Assembly: GCA_013397845.1 (NCBI GenBank)
Contig: VZTG01008989.1
Location: 1,202,573-1,266,572, forward strand
Length of the DNA stretch: 64,000 nucleotides
DNA from: Melanocharis versteri
Taxonomy: Eukaryota > Chordata > Aves > Passeriformes > Melanocharitidae
Direction of reading: 5' to 3'
The stretch's first letter is position 1; every line of letters begins with the position of its first letter. The translations under genes and the position numbers were made by a program. The notes beneath the pieces were generated by a model, which ran no database searches, was not told where the DNA came from, and saw only the letters and a program-made list of their open reading frames with translations. Of this stretch, positions 49,058-62,142 are shown piece after piece.

Positions 49058-50770
49058 AGAATTCCTGTCTACAAGTGGCAAACTGACATGGTGGATTAGC
49101 TGCCACTGGGATAATTTTTGTTTATGAAAGCCTGTTTTTATGAACTTTGCAGAGTAACTGAACGGTGTGACTGTGGAGGAAATCACACAAAGCTGAGGCT
49201 GGTCAGCTTGTTAATCACTTATCATGTTAGGTCTAAGCTTGTTATGAGACCAGAATCACTAAAACTTAAGTTTCAGGTACCTGGGGCACAGTAGCATCCC
49301 AGTATAGCTACATTGTTTTGTCCATTTGACAAAGGAAAGTCTGAACTGGTTTTTATAACATTGTGAGATATTCCTGAGTGTAAATTTAAGACTTAAACTA
49401 TAATTTTTGCATATTTTTGTAATAGCTGTTTATATTACAAGACTTTCCTCACCATGAATAATGTGTCATGTCTATGCTGTATTGTAGTTTGTGTCTTGAT
49501 TGTGGATTATATCTGTGTCTTAAGGGTTACACCCTGAAAAGTTTGAAACATGACATCACTGATGTAAGCATCATCTGCTAGTGAAACAATGTGACCTTCT
49601 TGTAAAATGTAACACTTTTTTACACAGGACAGACATTGCTTTTACATTTGATACTTTTAGTTAAGCAACTTTTTATATCTTTTTCAGGTGAGAGATCATG
49701 CTCTACTTCTATAATGAATAATACATATGAAAACTCATTATTTTGTTCTGTCCAGAAGTCTAATTTAAACACTTACCTTCAAAATTATTTCTTAAAAATT
49801 GATATGTTTCACTTTGTGATTCAGTTTCAGTAATATACGTATTTGTTTAGTTCTAAAATCAAGGGGGTGTCAAGAGAGGAGCCAGCCTCTTCTCAGTGGT
49901 GCCAAGCAATAGGACAAGAGGCAATGGGCAGAAACTGATGCATGAGAATTTCCACTTGAATATGAGGAAGAACTTCTTCACTGTGCAGGTGACTGAGCAC
50001 TGGAACAGATTGTCCAGAGAGGTTGTGAAGTCTCCCTTGCCAGAGATGTTCAAGAACATCTGGACACAATCCTGTGCCACGTTCTTTAGGACGACAATGA
50101 CTGAGCAGGGAGGTGGGAGCAGATGACCCCCTGTGGTCCTTTCCAACCTGACCCATTCTGTGATTCTGTGATTATCCAGGTAATGTTGTTTCTTAGGCCT
50201 TGTGCAGGTAACTCCTTCGAGTCAACTCTCAGTGGAACTTCGTTCCTGTTTAGTATCCATGTTATGTCAAAGTGAATGGCATTGCCAGACATCCATAACT
50301 CCATACTCAATTTCCTCCCATGTATTTTTGTTTGTAACCCAATAAATATTTTTTTCATACTCTGTATATAGCAACAATCCAACTAACTAAATAAGCAATA
50401 AGGATTTTTAGTTATATTAAAAGTTTGAACAGACACCATTTTACACAACATGGTGTCTTGATTTGCATTTCAGGAAACGCACTGTCGTGATAGGGGTATT
50501 CCTGCTTCCTTTTTCAATCAATTTGTCACTGACTGCAATTGTACTATCAATTTTTTTACTATGATTTGTATTCCTCCCCTCCAAACCTTTTGAAATAATG
50601 TGGTCTGAATTTTATGGAAAATTCTCTGGTTTCAGGGATCTCATGATGTATAATAGTGTATTTTAAAATAATGTGATTGTGTGCCAGAATTTGCTGGTAA
50701 TTCCCTCTTCAGGCTTTGATATGAGAAAAGATGTCTGTTGTCCTCAATAAACAAAGTTAAATACAGTAAG
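49058..50770 (+). other. FAM120B: Probable FAM120B 3' UTR and polyadenylation region
   Basis: AT-rich sequence after the stop codon. The first AATAAA hexamers downstream are at 50341-50346 and 50746-50751; none lies closer to the stop. If either is used, the 3' UTR is about 1.3-1.7 kb and includes a CR1 insert. Transcript ends cannot be fixed from sequence alone. Confidence 0.45.
49861..50174 (+). mobile_element. CR1 LINE 3' end in the probable 3' UTR
   Basis: Contains GAATATGAGGAAGAACTTCT, GTGACTGAGCACTGGAACAG, AGAGGTTGTGAAGTCTCCC and GTGGTCCTTTCCAACCTGAC, and ends in two copies of the ATTCTGTG octamer. This is a textbook CR1 3' terminus in the same orientation as FAM120B. It still encodes a piece of the reverse transcriptase C-terminus (ENFHLNMRKNFFTVQVTEHW). 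Confidence 0.95.
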
Positions 50771-53471
50771 AGTGGGAGTTTTGCTGTGCTAGCTGTGGTA
50801 TGAATTGTTGGTAATAATTACCCTGACTACTGAAGAATTGATAGTGTCTCTGTGAAGTTGTTTTTCTTCCTAATGTTAGACCATAAGCAGAAGCTGCTTA
50901 TTATTACTTCCAAGCCAAAAGATTTTTTTTCCATCAGGAATTGTAGAGGGAAAGCAGAAGCATGAAGTTGAAACATAGAGGTGCTACTTTCCTGTCTCAC
51001 TGAACTTTGGATTTTTTACAGTACCACAAAGCTTATGGACTCTAGAAGGAAATCATATAGGAGAACATGCCCATAAAGGTTTCAGTTTAATAGGGTTTCC
51101 TTAATATGTGGACTACAGGGTTGTTTTGAATGGTTACAGAACAGAGGGAAAACAGGCAGGGATTTGAAGTGAAGGAATGTATGTTTGTGAAGAAAAGCAT
51201 TCTTGTTCAGCTGTACTGCTTAGTCTTCTCTAGCCTGTGCGCTGGGTAGCTGCCTTTCATCAAATGTTCACTGAAATTGTGGATTGATTTATTAGCTTTA
51301 TGTGTTCCCCTTCTGGAAGGGGATCCAGAGAACATTCTATAACATCAATAACTTTGTCAACAGTGACTCAGCAGAAATTGTGACATGGTCATTGTGAGAG
51401 AGTGACTGACAGGAACATATCAACTTGCCTCTTTACGTATCCTTCCTCTTAAAGTACTTTGCTCATTTGTGACACCTTCACACTGGGAATCTGAATCTGG
51501 ACTGAAGAAAACACTGAAACAATTATTTAATCTTAGGATGCTATGGCACTGCAAGTATCAAAACATATAGTTTACGCCTCTCTTATAAAACAGGAGACAA
51601 CAATTTTAATTGTTCTGCTATCTTAGCAAGTGCTGTGCTGAGATGGAGGGGAACAGCAGTGCTTCAGCTCTACAGGTGTTTTTGTGCCATGCTGTCTGAG
51701 CAAGATTATAAGGGTACTCCAACATAAGGTATTCTTTTGCAAAGGTGGTCTTTATTTAATTGCTGGGGAGGAAAATCAAAAGTTTACATGTTCACATTTA
51801 AACACTGACTCCCCGTTGGCAGCTAAACCGGGAGACAGGCTAGTATATGCTCCTTCACTTGGAAGTTTTATGGGATATTCCTCTGTGGTGCAGAGCCTCT
51901 TTTGGTTCTATGGAGGCATGGTCAGTCGGGAAAATAAGCAGAAACCTCGGTATGTTTATGCCATATAGGCATATGATGCTTGAGAGCATCGGAATGCCGT
52001 GAGGTTTGTGAGTCTGGGGAGGCTGCTCTCTTGGGTGCACGCTGGTGACCTGGTAAACTCCTCAGTGTAGGTCATTCCGAATGGCTGAGGCTGCTCAGGA
52101 CAGGGCTCAGCGATGGTGAGTATACAAGCACCTGTGTTTCCTGGTGCCCCTGGTGCAGAGGTGACTCACAGCTCCGTGCCTGCATTCTGAAGGCACTGCC
52201 GGGCTCTCCTCCTGGTCCTCAAAGGGGTTTGACTGCCTGCAGCTGCGTGACCTTGGACCCAGCTGGTCAGTGAGGAAGACCTGTGTGAAAGAGCTGTGGG
52301 AAGTCTCCTGGGAGAGACCCTCGACTCAGGAGCTGTGTTTAAGCACAGGTCTTTGCCCTTGGTGCTTGCCTAGTCTGCTTTGCAAGAATTCAGTCCTGTG
52401 CGCAGCCTGATTCTGCCTTTGCCTTGATGATTTGACTTCCTTGTTTGGCATGGACATCCCTCATCCCCATGGACTTGTCCAGTGATCACAGGACTGCTGT
52501 GTGAAGCTGGTTCCTGCCATCAGACCTGCTCTGCTGTTCTTCAGGTACTGTGGGACTGCACCCTCAGCACTCAGGTCACTGCCCTGCATTGCCCCTCCAC
52601 TGCTGGCTTGCCTTCCCTTGTGGAGCAGGCGCCCCTTGCTGCTCCCTGACAGCTTTAAGACCCTGACAGCACAGGGGGTCAGGAAGTTTGGCTGAAACTA
52701 CCACAGTACTTGGATGGTGTCAAAACAATAGCTATGGCCTGTGGGCTGGAAACAGCTGGAAAAACTGAACGTGGCTACAAACCAGCCAAGTGTCTTTGTG
52801 TATCCCTACAGAGTTAGAACCTTGCTTTCATTGCTTTCCTAGACCCTGCAGCTGACACCCAGACCTTTCTCACCCACAGCCAGGCTAATGGGTACCCTGT
52901 GTTTCAACAGTGCCCACCACAGATGTGAAGCTGGTTCAGAACACGGAAGCTCATTTGTTAAAGAGTATGTTCTTGAAACTGATACTCGTAGAGCTTTCTG
53001 GCTTGTACTGCTTTTGGAACCCTAGGTTGGTGATCAGGCATTAAGTTTAGCCTACAGTTTTTACCTTGAAGTAAGGCATTGAGACAACACATGATGAGTT
53101 GAAGAGTTGTCTGTAAAAGGCAGGGGCAGCTGGCAGGGTATTCTGTCTGAGTGCTCACCAGCCTGAATTTATTTAATCTTACTACAAAAGTAAGGTCTAA
53201 TGTTTGGTTTTGCTTGTGCCAGCTGGGAAAATACATCTTTATTGTATTAAAACCCCTTGACCTTACAGTCTGGACTATTTGTTCAGGTAAGGAATCCAAA
53301 CCAGTTACTGACCCTAATGCTGTACTGGCTGCTGCTCATTGCCTGAGTAGCAGCTATGGCAGTGCACAGCTTAAAACTCACTAACACGCCTGAAACCAGA
53401 GCACAGGCAGGACATCAGCTGTAGCAATTGCAACTGCTCTCTCCCGTATCTCTAAAAACTACAAATACAAA
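50771..53471. other. Non-coding flank with a GC-rich block
   Basis: AT-rich up to about 51960, then clearly more GC-rich at about 51970-52700 with CTG-rich sequence, returning to average composition by about 53000. No recognised gene. Open frames of 60-113 codons have no family resemblance. Confidence 0.5.
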
Positions 53472-53621
53472 TACATGGCACCAAGCCTGACAGAGCTCAA
53501 GAAGAGTTTGGACAATGCCCTCAGGCACATGGTTTGACTCTTGGGGATGATGCTGGGCAGGGCCAGGAGTTGGACTCGATGATCCATCTGGGCATATTCT
53601 GTGATTCTGTGTGATTCTGTG
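53472..53621 (+). mobile_element. CR1 LINE 3' end fragment
   Basis: Starts with ATGGCACCAAGCCTGACAGA, continues through TTTGGACAATGCCCTCAGGC and GGGCAGGGCCAGGAGTTGGA, and ends in three ATTCTGTG-type repeats. Clear CR1 3' terminus. Confidence 0.94.
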
Positions 53622-56600
53622 GAATGTGGAGATAGGCATTTCTTTGGGGCAAAGAACTGTTCTGAGTGCAGAATTTCAGTCACACAGTGTTGTATTCTGC
53701 ACTGGGTGTTCATATTTGATATAATTGATATCAAAATTGTATCTTGCCAATAAGCATCACCAAAAGACTCTCCTCAGTGATGATATTTCTGACTACTGTT
53801 TACCATTCCTTTGGAGATGAAGGGCTTGGTTTGGTGATCAGATACAATCACAGACCTGAAAGTTACACAGTTACAGGGAAGCAAGGACAAGACAGAATGC
53901 AATGGATGGGTGCATACAACATTTAATATTTTGAGGCTTTTATCTTTGTGTTGGTTCTTATTTTCCCAGTTACACATTAAATTGACCTTTTATTAGTAGT
54001 GGTCACATAGATAAACGGGAATATATTAATCATTAATATAGTTAATCTAGGCATGATTTTTTTTATATGAATCCATTGGTATTTCGAATGTATTAAGCTT
54101 CTCCTTTTCATGCCAGAAGATACTAGAAATACTAAGCACAGAAACCAAACCTGAATATAAGCTCTCTGAAAATGCTTGATGACTGCAGGCTTTTTAATAG
54201 AAAATAGTGCCCCTGTCTCAAAAATTAAGCAGCCAAGTCTGCAGCTGGCTTTTGGACTCAAAGAGCAAAACTGTACTGTAAGAGCTGTTCTGATATCAGA
54301 TGTGTTTCCTAAATATGCTTTAGGTGTCTTAAAAATTCATGATTCAGTGAAAGCAATCATAGTTTTTAGAAAAGTGATGAGAAACGTGCATGGCATTTAG
54401 GGCATTTGGAAAATTTAGGTCAAGGTAACTATTCAGGAGTTACCTTCATCACATTCAGCTTTATTTTAGGCAAGAGGTTGTTTGTTAATAGCAGAAAACC
54501 AGCAGGCTCTGTATCTGCTTCCTGATAATATTGTAATTTTCACTTGTAATCATGATGCAGCTCATCTAAAAGGGATGTAAGTGTATAATGATCTTTGATA
54601 ATCGTCTTTGTCCCCTAGTTTAATTACCCATCCGGTCCTTCAGTCCTTCTGATCTGCATTCTGCTGGAGGGTTTTCGATTCCAGTGAAGTTTGTGGAGGT
54701 CTGAGGCAGGGTGCTGGTGACAAAGCTGGACCTCTTGTTACATAATACACATGTGAAAGATCACCACATCTAAACAGGGTGATAAGGCTGCCCCCAAAGC
54801 TTCACCACCTTTGAGCAAATTGCAATACTTCTCTCCTCAACAAAGCCTTCATTTTGTAGGTGTGATTTAATTTCTACTCCACCTTCCCTATGCAGAGGGG
54901 GGATTTCACAAAGGAGCAAATAAGAGAGTTTCAAACAAATCCACGACGAAACTGCATTTCCAAACAAAAGAGGGAGAGCAGCTACACAGTTGATATACAG
55001 TAGCACAGAGCATTTAGAAGGTGGCCAGTGCATCTAGACCAAAACTTCTAGGTTTTAAAAACAAATCTGAAACCTTGAGCATATACTGGTTTGGAATACA
55101 CTTAATGCAGATTTGTTTGTGGTTTTTATTGACTACCTGCATATCTAGGCTCATTTTGTAACTGTGTGACACCAATACAAGTCAAGGCATCGACTGTGGT
55201 TTATGCTTTAAATAAAGATTAGATTTTGGAAGATTTCCTGAAGTTTTTGAACAAAAGAAATAATAACCTGCATATTCAGCCTTCTTTTATTTTGAGGGGG
55301 GAATTCTTTTACTTTTTTGCATCGCTGGTTACTACATTAATTCTTGGCAACAAATAGTGCTGTAAGAAACTTTTGCTCAAAGCAAGTTAAAAAATAGCAT
55401 CAAAGAAAAGACATTAAGTGCTAACAGGAGCCAGTTTGCATGTCTTAACACTTCCTTGTTGGGAGCAGGAAAGAAATCCCAAATTTGTCACTGTGCATTT
55501 GTTTACACTAACGTGTTATTGCTTAATCACTCCACCATCCCTCTCCCTCATAAACACCTCCATCTGCCTGTAGAAAGAGTCCAACTTAGCGAGGCTGATA
55601 GTTTATGATATTAGAAATTAGGAAGGGAGGGGAGAGAGGAAAGGGCAAAAAGAAAAAAGAGAAATAAAGCTTTTCTTCTGTCCTTATGATCCAGGGGTTG
55701 TTAACCGCTCTGTGTAATGCTCACTAGGGGCTACAGCTGGTGCCAGCTCAAGCATTTAGATTTTGAGAGGATGAGAGTCCAGCCTGCTGGAGGATAAGAT
55801 GCCTCTCTGTGTGCTGGATATGATTTATCCTTCGAGGGGAAATAGTTTCAATCACAAAACAGTTGTACTTTTAGGTATGTGAGGGTAGCGTGCGTGAGGT
55901 TTCTGTAAGACACTCTGTAGCATTTTTCTCCCATACAAAAAGTTTTCTTGCTCTTTATATGACTTCAGTTAAATCCCTGAAGGGCCAGAGGGAGGGTCTT
56001 TCTTTTTTTTTTTTTTCCTGAATTCTGCTGGTTTTAAGTTGGGCCCACCAAAGTAACAGAGGAAAATTAAGCAGATATGAGGCCAGGGTGGCTTGAAAAA
56101 CTAAAAATTAAAGGCTATGCTTTGTCTTAGATGGCTTGTGCAACTTACTTCGTATGAACTGCATCCTTTTAGATGTGTTGGGGCTGACAGTGCTGGAAAA
56201 TTAGCCCAGGCCTTCTGACTTCTGGTAGTTTCCTGGACTGCTGGACTACAAACTGGCATGACAGATTGCATCCAGCACAGTAGGCTGCAGAAAGTAGTTA
56301 ATGGAAAATAGACTGCTTTGATGTTCACTTCTGGTGGGCTGATCCTCTGGTTTAAAGGCTAAACAACTATTGTCCCCAGTAGGAGTTTTCTTTATGAAAA
56401 AACTTTCACAAAATCTGTAATTTCCATTTTATTTTCTGAGACTGTGGTTTGCTCTATTTCTACATTCAGTAGCCAGCAAATATTTTCAAGAGTGATTTGT
56501 AATTTTCGGGTCTCTAACTTCAGAGGCCACAGACATGGCTTTATTTCTCAGAAATAAGCTAAGCATCTGTCCTCTTCTGCAAAAGCAGATGTCTCTGAAG

Positions 56601-58238
56601 TATTTCCATCAGAGCACCAAAAACGAAGGCACCTAAACACACTGCCTACTTTGCTGGAAAATGGGGCTAAGCACTGCAGAGATGCACCTTAGAAAACAGG
56701 CTCGGCTAGAATTAAAATTGGGGGGGGAGGGTGAGGAGAGTGAGAGCAAATACAGTAACAGCCTATGATTAGAAATCTTAACAATGACAATGAGTTCTGT
56801 TTAATTCCTAACTGCTTAAAAGCAGGCCTGGGGAAATGCTCTGCTTAGAAATGTCATGGAAAGTGCAGCTGGTCCATAGGCTTTATCTTGAAAAGCAAAG
56901 GATCTTTCCCATTTTGCAGTAACACTGCCATTTACTGGGCCATACCACTAGCAATTTGCAACAATGGGAGGGAAAAAAGCTGCCATTTGACCTAGAATGC
57001 AATTTTCAACTAATTAATAAAGTGACCATTAGTGCCCGAGGGGATAATAACAGGAATAAGAACAAATTACTGTGGGGTGCAAAGGAGGCTTGGGCATTGT
57101 ATTGCAAATTTCTTATGGCACTATTCTTCTTTTTTCCCCCCTCACTAATACTTTTAAAGTGCCCCCACTCCACACTTGCTCCTTGCAGGACCCTTGCAAA
57201 CCACATAAGAATTAGCCCTTCAAAGATCAATCAGGATCTAATTGTTGTTAACAAAGTGCCACCTGGAGAGAAATGTTACAATATACCTTCATTACAAAGC
57301 ATTCAATCTCTCTCACGCTCACAAGTCCTGGCTACAGTACAGACAAAAAGAAGCAGTTGCTAGCATTAAGATCAGGCACCTGCAATTGCTTGTAAGACAC
57401 TGCCAGTCCCTGCACAAATATGCTCCTAACATTGCATGGGCCTTGTTGGAGCTGGTCTGTTCATGCTTCTTCAGAGCAAGTTTTGCTGGGACCTCTCTAT
57501 TTGCAACTCTCTAACCTGTTACTGGAGCCCCCATATTGGTGGGGACATCAGGAGAAGAAGCAGCACCGTTCACCCTGCTTTTTCAGGATATGCTCTAGGA
57601 TATGCTCTCGGTAAAGACTCTTCTGTATTTTATGGCCCCTGCTCTCAGTGCCCCCAAGGCAAACGTTCAGGAAGCCTCCAGTGAATTGACAATGCCCTGG
57701 TTTCATTTCTCTGCCTGAATGAGATTTTACTTGTGGGTGTAGCACATGCACTACAGGTCCTGCCTGTGGTCGCACTTTGCAGCTTCAGTGGTTAGAATTG
57801 AAGACAAGACCCACCAGTGCCTGTCTCTTAATGCTTGGACACGTTTGTGGCTGGGTGTCCACAGAAGTTGAAGTCAAACAATATTACTCTTGTCTGTCCT
57901 GAAAATTTCCAGTGGACTGTTTCACAGCAAATTGAAAACTACTGTCCACAGGCTCGCTTTGTTCGTGTCTTGTTTACAAAGTCAGGGAGTCGGCTTGACT
58001 GAGCGCTAACCTCCCCAAGAAACTAACAACAAACTCTAGTTTTTGATCAGTTAATCTGTCTGTTGTGGCCAGCACAAAGGAGGGACAGACACTGGTAGCT
58101 GGAAGCAGGTGGGGGAACACAGGACCTTCCCTTCCCTTTAGGGGAACGACTTGCTGCACATTAAGGTGAAACCAGTCTCACTTCCCAAAAGCATTTAGTA
58201 AAACTTGTTTGTTTTGTTTTTTTCAAGCAGTGGGAGAC
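53622..58238. other. Non-coding flank, includes sequence-complex blocks
   Basis: No repeat or coding region recognised. The segments at about 55560-55870 and 56740-57140 have balanced composition, few homopolymers and homeodomain-like ATTA/TAAT and GATTA cores, and could be conserved non-coding elements; this is only an impression. A short T run lies near 55999-56013. Confidence 0.4.
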
Positions 58239-58505
58239 ATAGAATCATAGAACAGCCCAGGTTTGAAGGGGCCTTGTAAAATCACCTGACCCAACCTTCC
58301 ATGGGAGAAGGAGCCCAGATGAGATTATTTAGCACCCTGTCTGATCACATCTTGAAAACCTCTAGTGATGAGGACCCTACCACATCCCCTCAGAGGTTGT
58401 TCTAGTGAATAATTGTTCTTGTTGTAAAGAATTTATTTACTATATTGAAATGAAACCTTTCCTGATGAAACTTGTACCCCTTGCCCCTTGTCTTCTTATA
58501 TCAGT
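58239..58505 (-). mobile_element. CR1 LINE 3' fragment, reverse orientation
   Basis: In + coordinates it begins ATAGAATCATAGAACAGCCC, then GTTTGAAGGGGCCTTG, TCACCTGACCCAACCTTCCA and GAGATTATTTAGCACCCTGT, typical of the reversed 3' end of a CR1 subfamily. The 5' limit near 58505 is approximate. Confidence 0.9.
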
Positions 58506-59721
58506 AAACATGAATATCCTGCTCATTCTGAGGATCAGGAAGTTGAACAGTGAAGGAGAGGTGGAAGCAATCTCCTCTCTTTCTGTTCCTTGCTCTGATT
58601 ATCCACCTGCTTACCCATCAGATTATCCATGCTGCTTCAGAGAACTGAGGGACTCACTAGAAGGGAATGCTCAGGTACCTTGCCAGATTGATTCCTTAAC
58701 AGATGGACATGGAGGCAGGAGCTTCTGGAGATCTAAGCAATGTTAACAGCTTTCGGCTGCTGGTTTTCCTAGAAAAACTACCTCTGTCCAGAAATAGCCC
58801 ACTCAGGGCCTGTTTTGTTGGATAAATTATCCCACTTGCCTTATACTTTGGAACGTATGTAGTGCAAATAGAGATACAGCAAAATATTTTTACTCATAAA
58901 GAAGCACATTATATGAAACCAAACCAATCCTTCTGGATCCTGAAAGACTTCATTTGTTAAATGTCATTCCAAATGTTCTTAACTGGCAGATACGGGCTGT
59001 ATGTGCTCACCCTGCAGCTGTTTTGTAAACAGTCAGCATTATTGCTGCAATTAAAACACAGGCTTTGGATTTCTCATTTTGACTTTGGCTATCGTTGACC
59101 ATCTTCAACTGCCATGTGGGAAAACTGTTCACCATAAAGGATCTGCACTGCTTTAACCTCGGCAAAGACTTGCCAGAGGACTAAATGGTGGTGATTGAAA
59201 TACAGTCTTTGGTGTAACTGGGCCAGTGAGGCTGCACCACACTAGTAAGTATGTACAAGCTTTGGCTGTACATGTAGTGGAGGAAAGGAACAAATCATCC
59301 TCTATGACTGGAACACCATTCCCCAAACAGTACTAAAAGACATGGACTTCCAAGAGCACATCCCAGACTTGCAGACCACCTTTTTGATACTGATAGCCAT
59401 TGATGGCATAAAGCATGACACAGCCCAGAGCATAAAAAGGGCATCTCTCAGTAGTTTGGCATCCTTGTGCTTGAAATTAATCAAAAATAGCTCAGCTACT
59501 CAGTCTACTCAGCTAAAAGTGTTCTTAAGTGGCTTTGCTAGAGTTAGCAACAGGAGCACAGTCCTGGGACACCTTGCTCCTTGTGCAGCTATCTGCAGTT
59601 TGTGTGTCTGTCCCCTCATTGATACACATGGTTCATTAGGGAGTCCTCACTGAACACGTGTGTGCAGAGTTGATGAGTATATAATTTGTTCTGCTGTAAG
59701 AGGATTCTGTCTAGTCATCAG

Positions 59722-59822
59722 GATGGGGGTCAGAGTTAGGAAACCTGATTGATTCCCCTGCACCTTCCTAGATCTGTCATTTACTGACTCTGTGACCTTG
59801 CTCAAGATATACCAGAATCTTG
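59722..59822 (+). mobile_element. Probable ancient MIR-type SINE remnant
   Basis: The stretch with GTCAGAGTTAGGAAACCTGA, TCTGTCATTTACTGACTCTG and TGTGACCTTGCTCAAG follows the order of the MIR core region (gagacctggtt, ctctgccacttactagctg, tgtgaccttgggcaag). It is strongly diverged, as expected for an element that predates the bird-mammal split. Confidence 0.55.
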
Positions 59823-61984
59823 TGACACTCATTGTCATCGGCTGGAGCACAGCCTGCCATCTTCAGAAGTTTCTAGGAAGCTTAGAGACATGGGAAGTGA
59901 TTGCTGCAGTGCATGGCCACTGAATGTGTGGAATATTACCCCAGTAACTCTGTAATGCTGCGGCCAGATACTGAGCTGTACGAAATTTGAAAATAGCAGC
60001 AGTTGACTCCCTGTGAAGCTCTTAGCTAAAGAGCTGTATTCACCCCTCAGAGAGGCTGTAGTTTGAAGAAGGGTAGGAGATCCCTGTGTGAATGGGGCTA
60101 TACAACTGCAGAGCATCTGGGTAAAGCTCCAGAGAAGAAACTGTGAATAAACAGGAGGATGTACAGGGGGTTATCCAGGCTGAAAATCTCTGACCAAATT
60201 CATGCTCCCCACAGAAAGGCACAAGGAACAGACATGGAAGCATTTGCCATTCCCAAAACAGCTTGGCAGTCCCCCAGGACTGCAGACAGGCTTCGCTGGA
60301 GGGTCTGTTCTTCTGCTGACACAAGAGATGGATGTACATACAAGTCCCATTAGCATTGAAGGGAGGTGCCTGCTAGACTTTCCCACGCGCTAGCGGAGGA
60401 AAAGGCTTCTAAAGGTATCTCGCGAGGTAACAGAAGGCTGTGGCTGCACATGTTGCCTTTCTTTAATATCTGCCTGTGATACAGCTGCACACTGACGTAA
60501 TTTGGGTGTATCTACTTGACATCTTGCTGTCTGTCACAAAGAGGCACTTTGGAGCCATGCAGCATGCTTGCCCATTATCCTCAGTACGAGTCTCTAAATA
60601 TACGACTTGTGTGTAACCTGTTTGTATGCTGATTCTCTGGGTGCCAGATCAATCTGCTGTTGATTCCAAGGACTACAGTCTCCTTTGAATCCTATTTTTT
60701 ATTGAATGTTCATCAGCAGGAATATGTGTTTTGTTTTATCTTATTTCTTTTCCTTTCGTGGCTGTTTTTCTGTCTTTTGTAGCGAGCATTAAAGTTTATT
60801 TTGGGCTGAGGAAAGTTATTCCCTTTGTGACAATGCGCTGTGGAGCTTTATTTAATCCTGTGGGGTATTTGGGTGCATTTTGTTGGGGGAGGGATGGAAG
60901 GAGTAAAAGAAAAAGCCGTAGAAATAGTGGAACTGGAGATCTAGACTCCTAGAAGGTGGCAATCTGTTAATTAATGTTCTTGGGAAAACCTGTCTGTGAT
61001 GAAAATAAAGCCCCATCGTTAAAACCCAGTGCATTTTCCTTTTCTGCCCCTGAATGTTGTTAACAATGTTGCACTCTGGTTAAGTAAAAATCTAAAACTG
61101 CAGTGAAGTGTTAGTAATCGGTTCCTGAGCAGATTCCCTAATGCTATTCACTTTTCCCTGCTAATCTTCCTGTGTGAGTTATAACAATGCAGCACCAAAT
61201 GAGAAGGAAATGTCAGGTTATGTTTCAGGGCCAGCCTCCTGCCCACCCTCCATCTGTGCTGATGTCAGTGCTTATTGGAACATATGCTGCCTGTTGCTCA
61301 CTGACCATCTGTTAGCTGAGCTGATGAAGTGTTCCCGTTGCTGGGACAACCCGGCCCTTGATTGCCAGTGGCACCGCAAACATTTTCCGCTCAGGTTTCA
61401 CTTTTATCTGTGCTCTGGAATGGCAGCTCCGCCATGGTAGGGGTTACCCCATCCCTGCGTTTTCCCTCGACCTGGGCGGGGGACGCAGTCAAAATTCAAG
61501 GTGCAAGTTTTGGGGCAAATTACTGAAAGGCTGCAGAAGAGCTAATGTGCCTGTGAATTAACTGTTGGCATTACAGCTAGGACTGTACAGGGCCAGGCAT
61601 GCTTTCCAGCGGGAGCCCAGGGTCGAGGGAGCATGTCTGGTAGTGGTTAGAAAGTTTTTGTGATGAGACTGTGACTGGCATCATGCAGAAACACCCACAG
61701 CCCTGAAGACATGCAAGGCTGCAGAGGGATTTTTGGAGCAAAGCAAAAGGCAAAGGATGGGCTACTTTTCCTTCAGTTAGGAGTCACTTGTTCTGAGACC
61801 TCTGCATGTTGTAGTTGTGCCTGACAGCCACAAATCTTTCGGGCATAACTGAATCCAAATATAACAGTTTTTTTATGGTGTGGGCCTCAGTTTAAGCCAT
61901 AGCAGTGATAAAACCATTTGCCCACACACAGCCTTTTAGCAGCTCTGTCTGGTGAGCTTTCCCCCTGTCTTAAAAATGTCTACA

Positions 61985-62142
61985 AACATTAATCAATCCT
62001 CATGACAAGCCTGTGGGGCTGGCAGGTGGTATTCCCACTTTACAGAGGGAGAAGCAAGTGTGAGAGCTGGCACGAGACGCACGGCATGCCCACCTCCCAG
62101 CCTCGCCTGCTGAGATCACTAGACCAGATTGCCCTTCATTAC
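61985..62142 (-). mobile_element. Probable ancient MIR-type SINE remnant, reverse orientation
   Basis: In + coordinates it reads TTAATCAATCCTCATGACAA, GCCTGTGGGGCTGGCAGGTG and CACTTTACAGAGGGAGAAGC, and further on CACTAGACCA. This follows the reversed MIR order (aatcctcacaacaaccctgtgaggtaggt, ccattttacagatgaggaa, ... ccactacacca). Confidence 0.6.
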
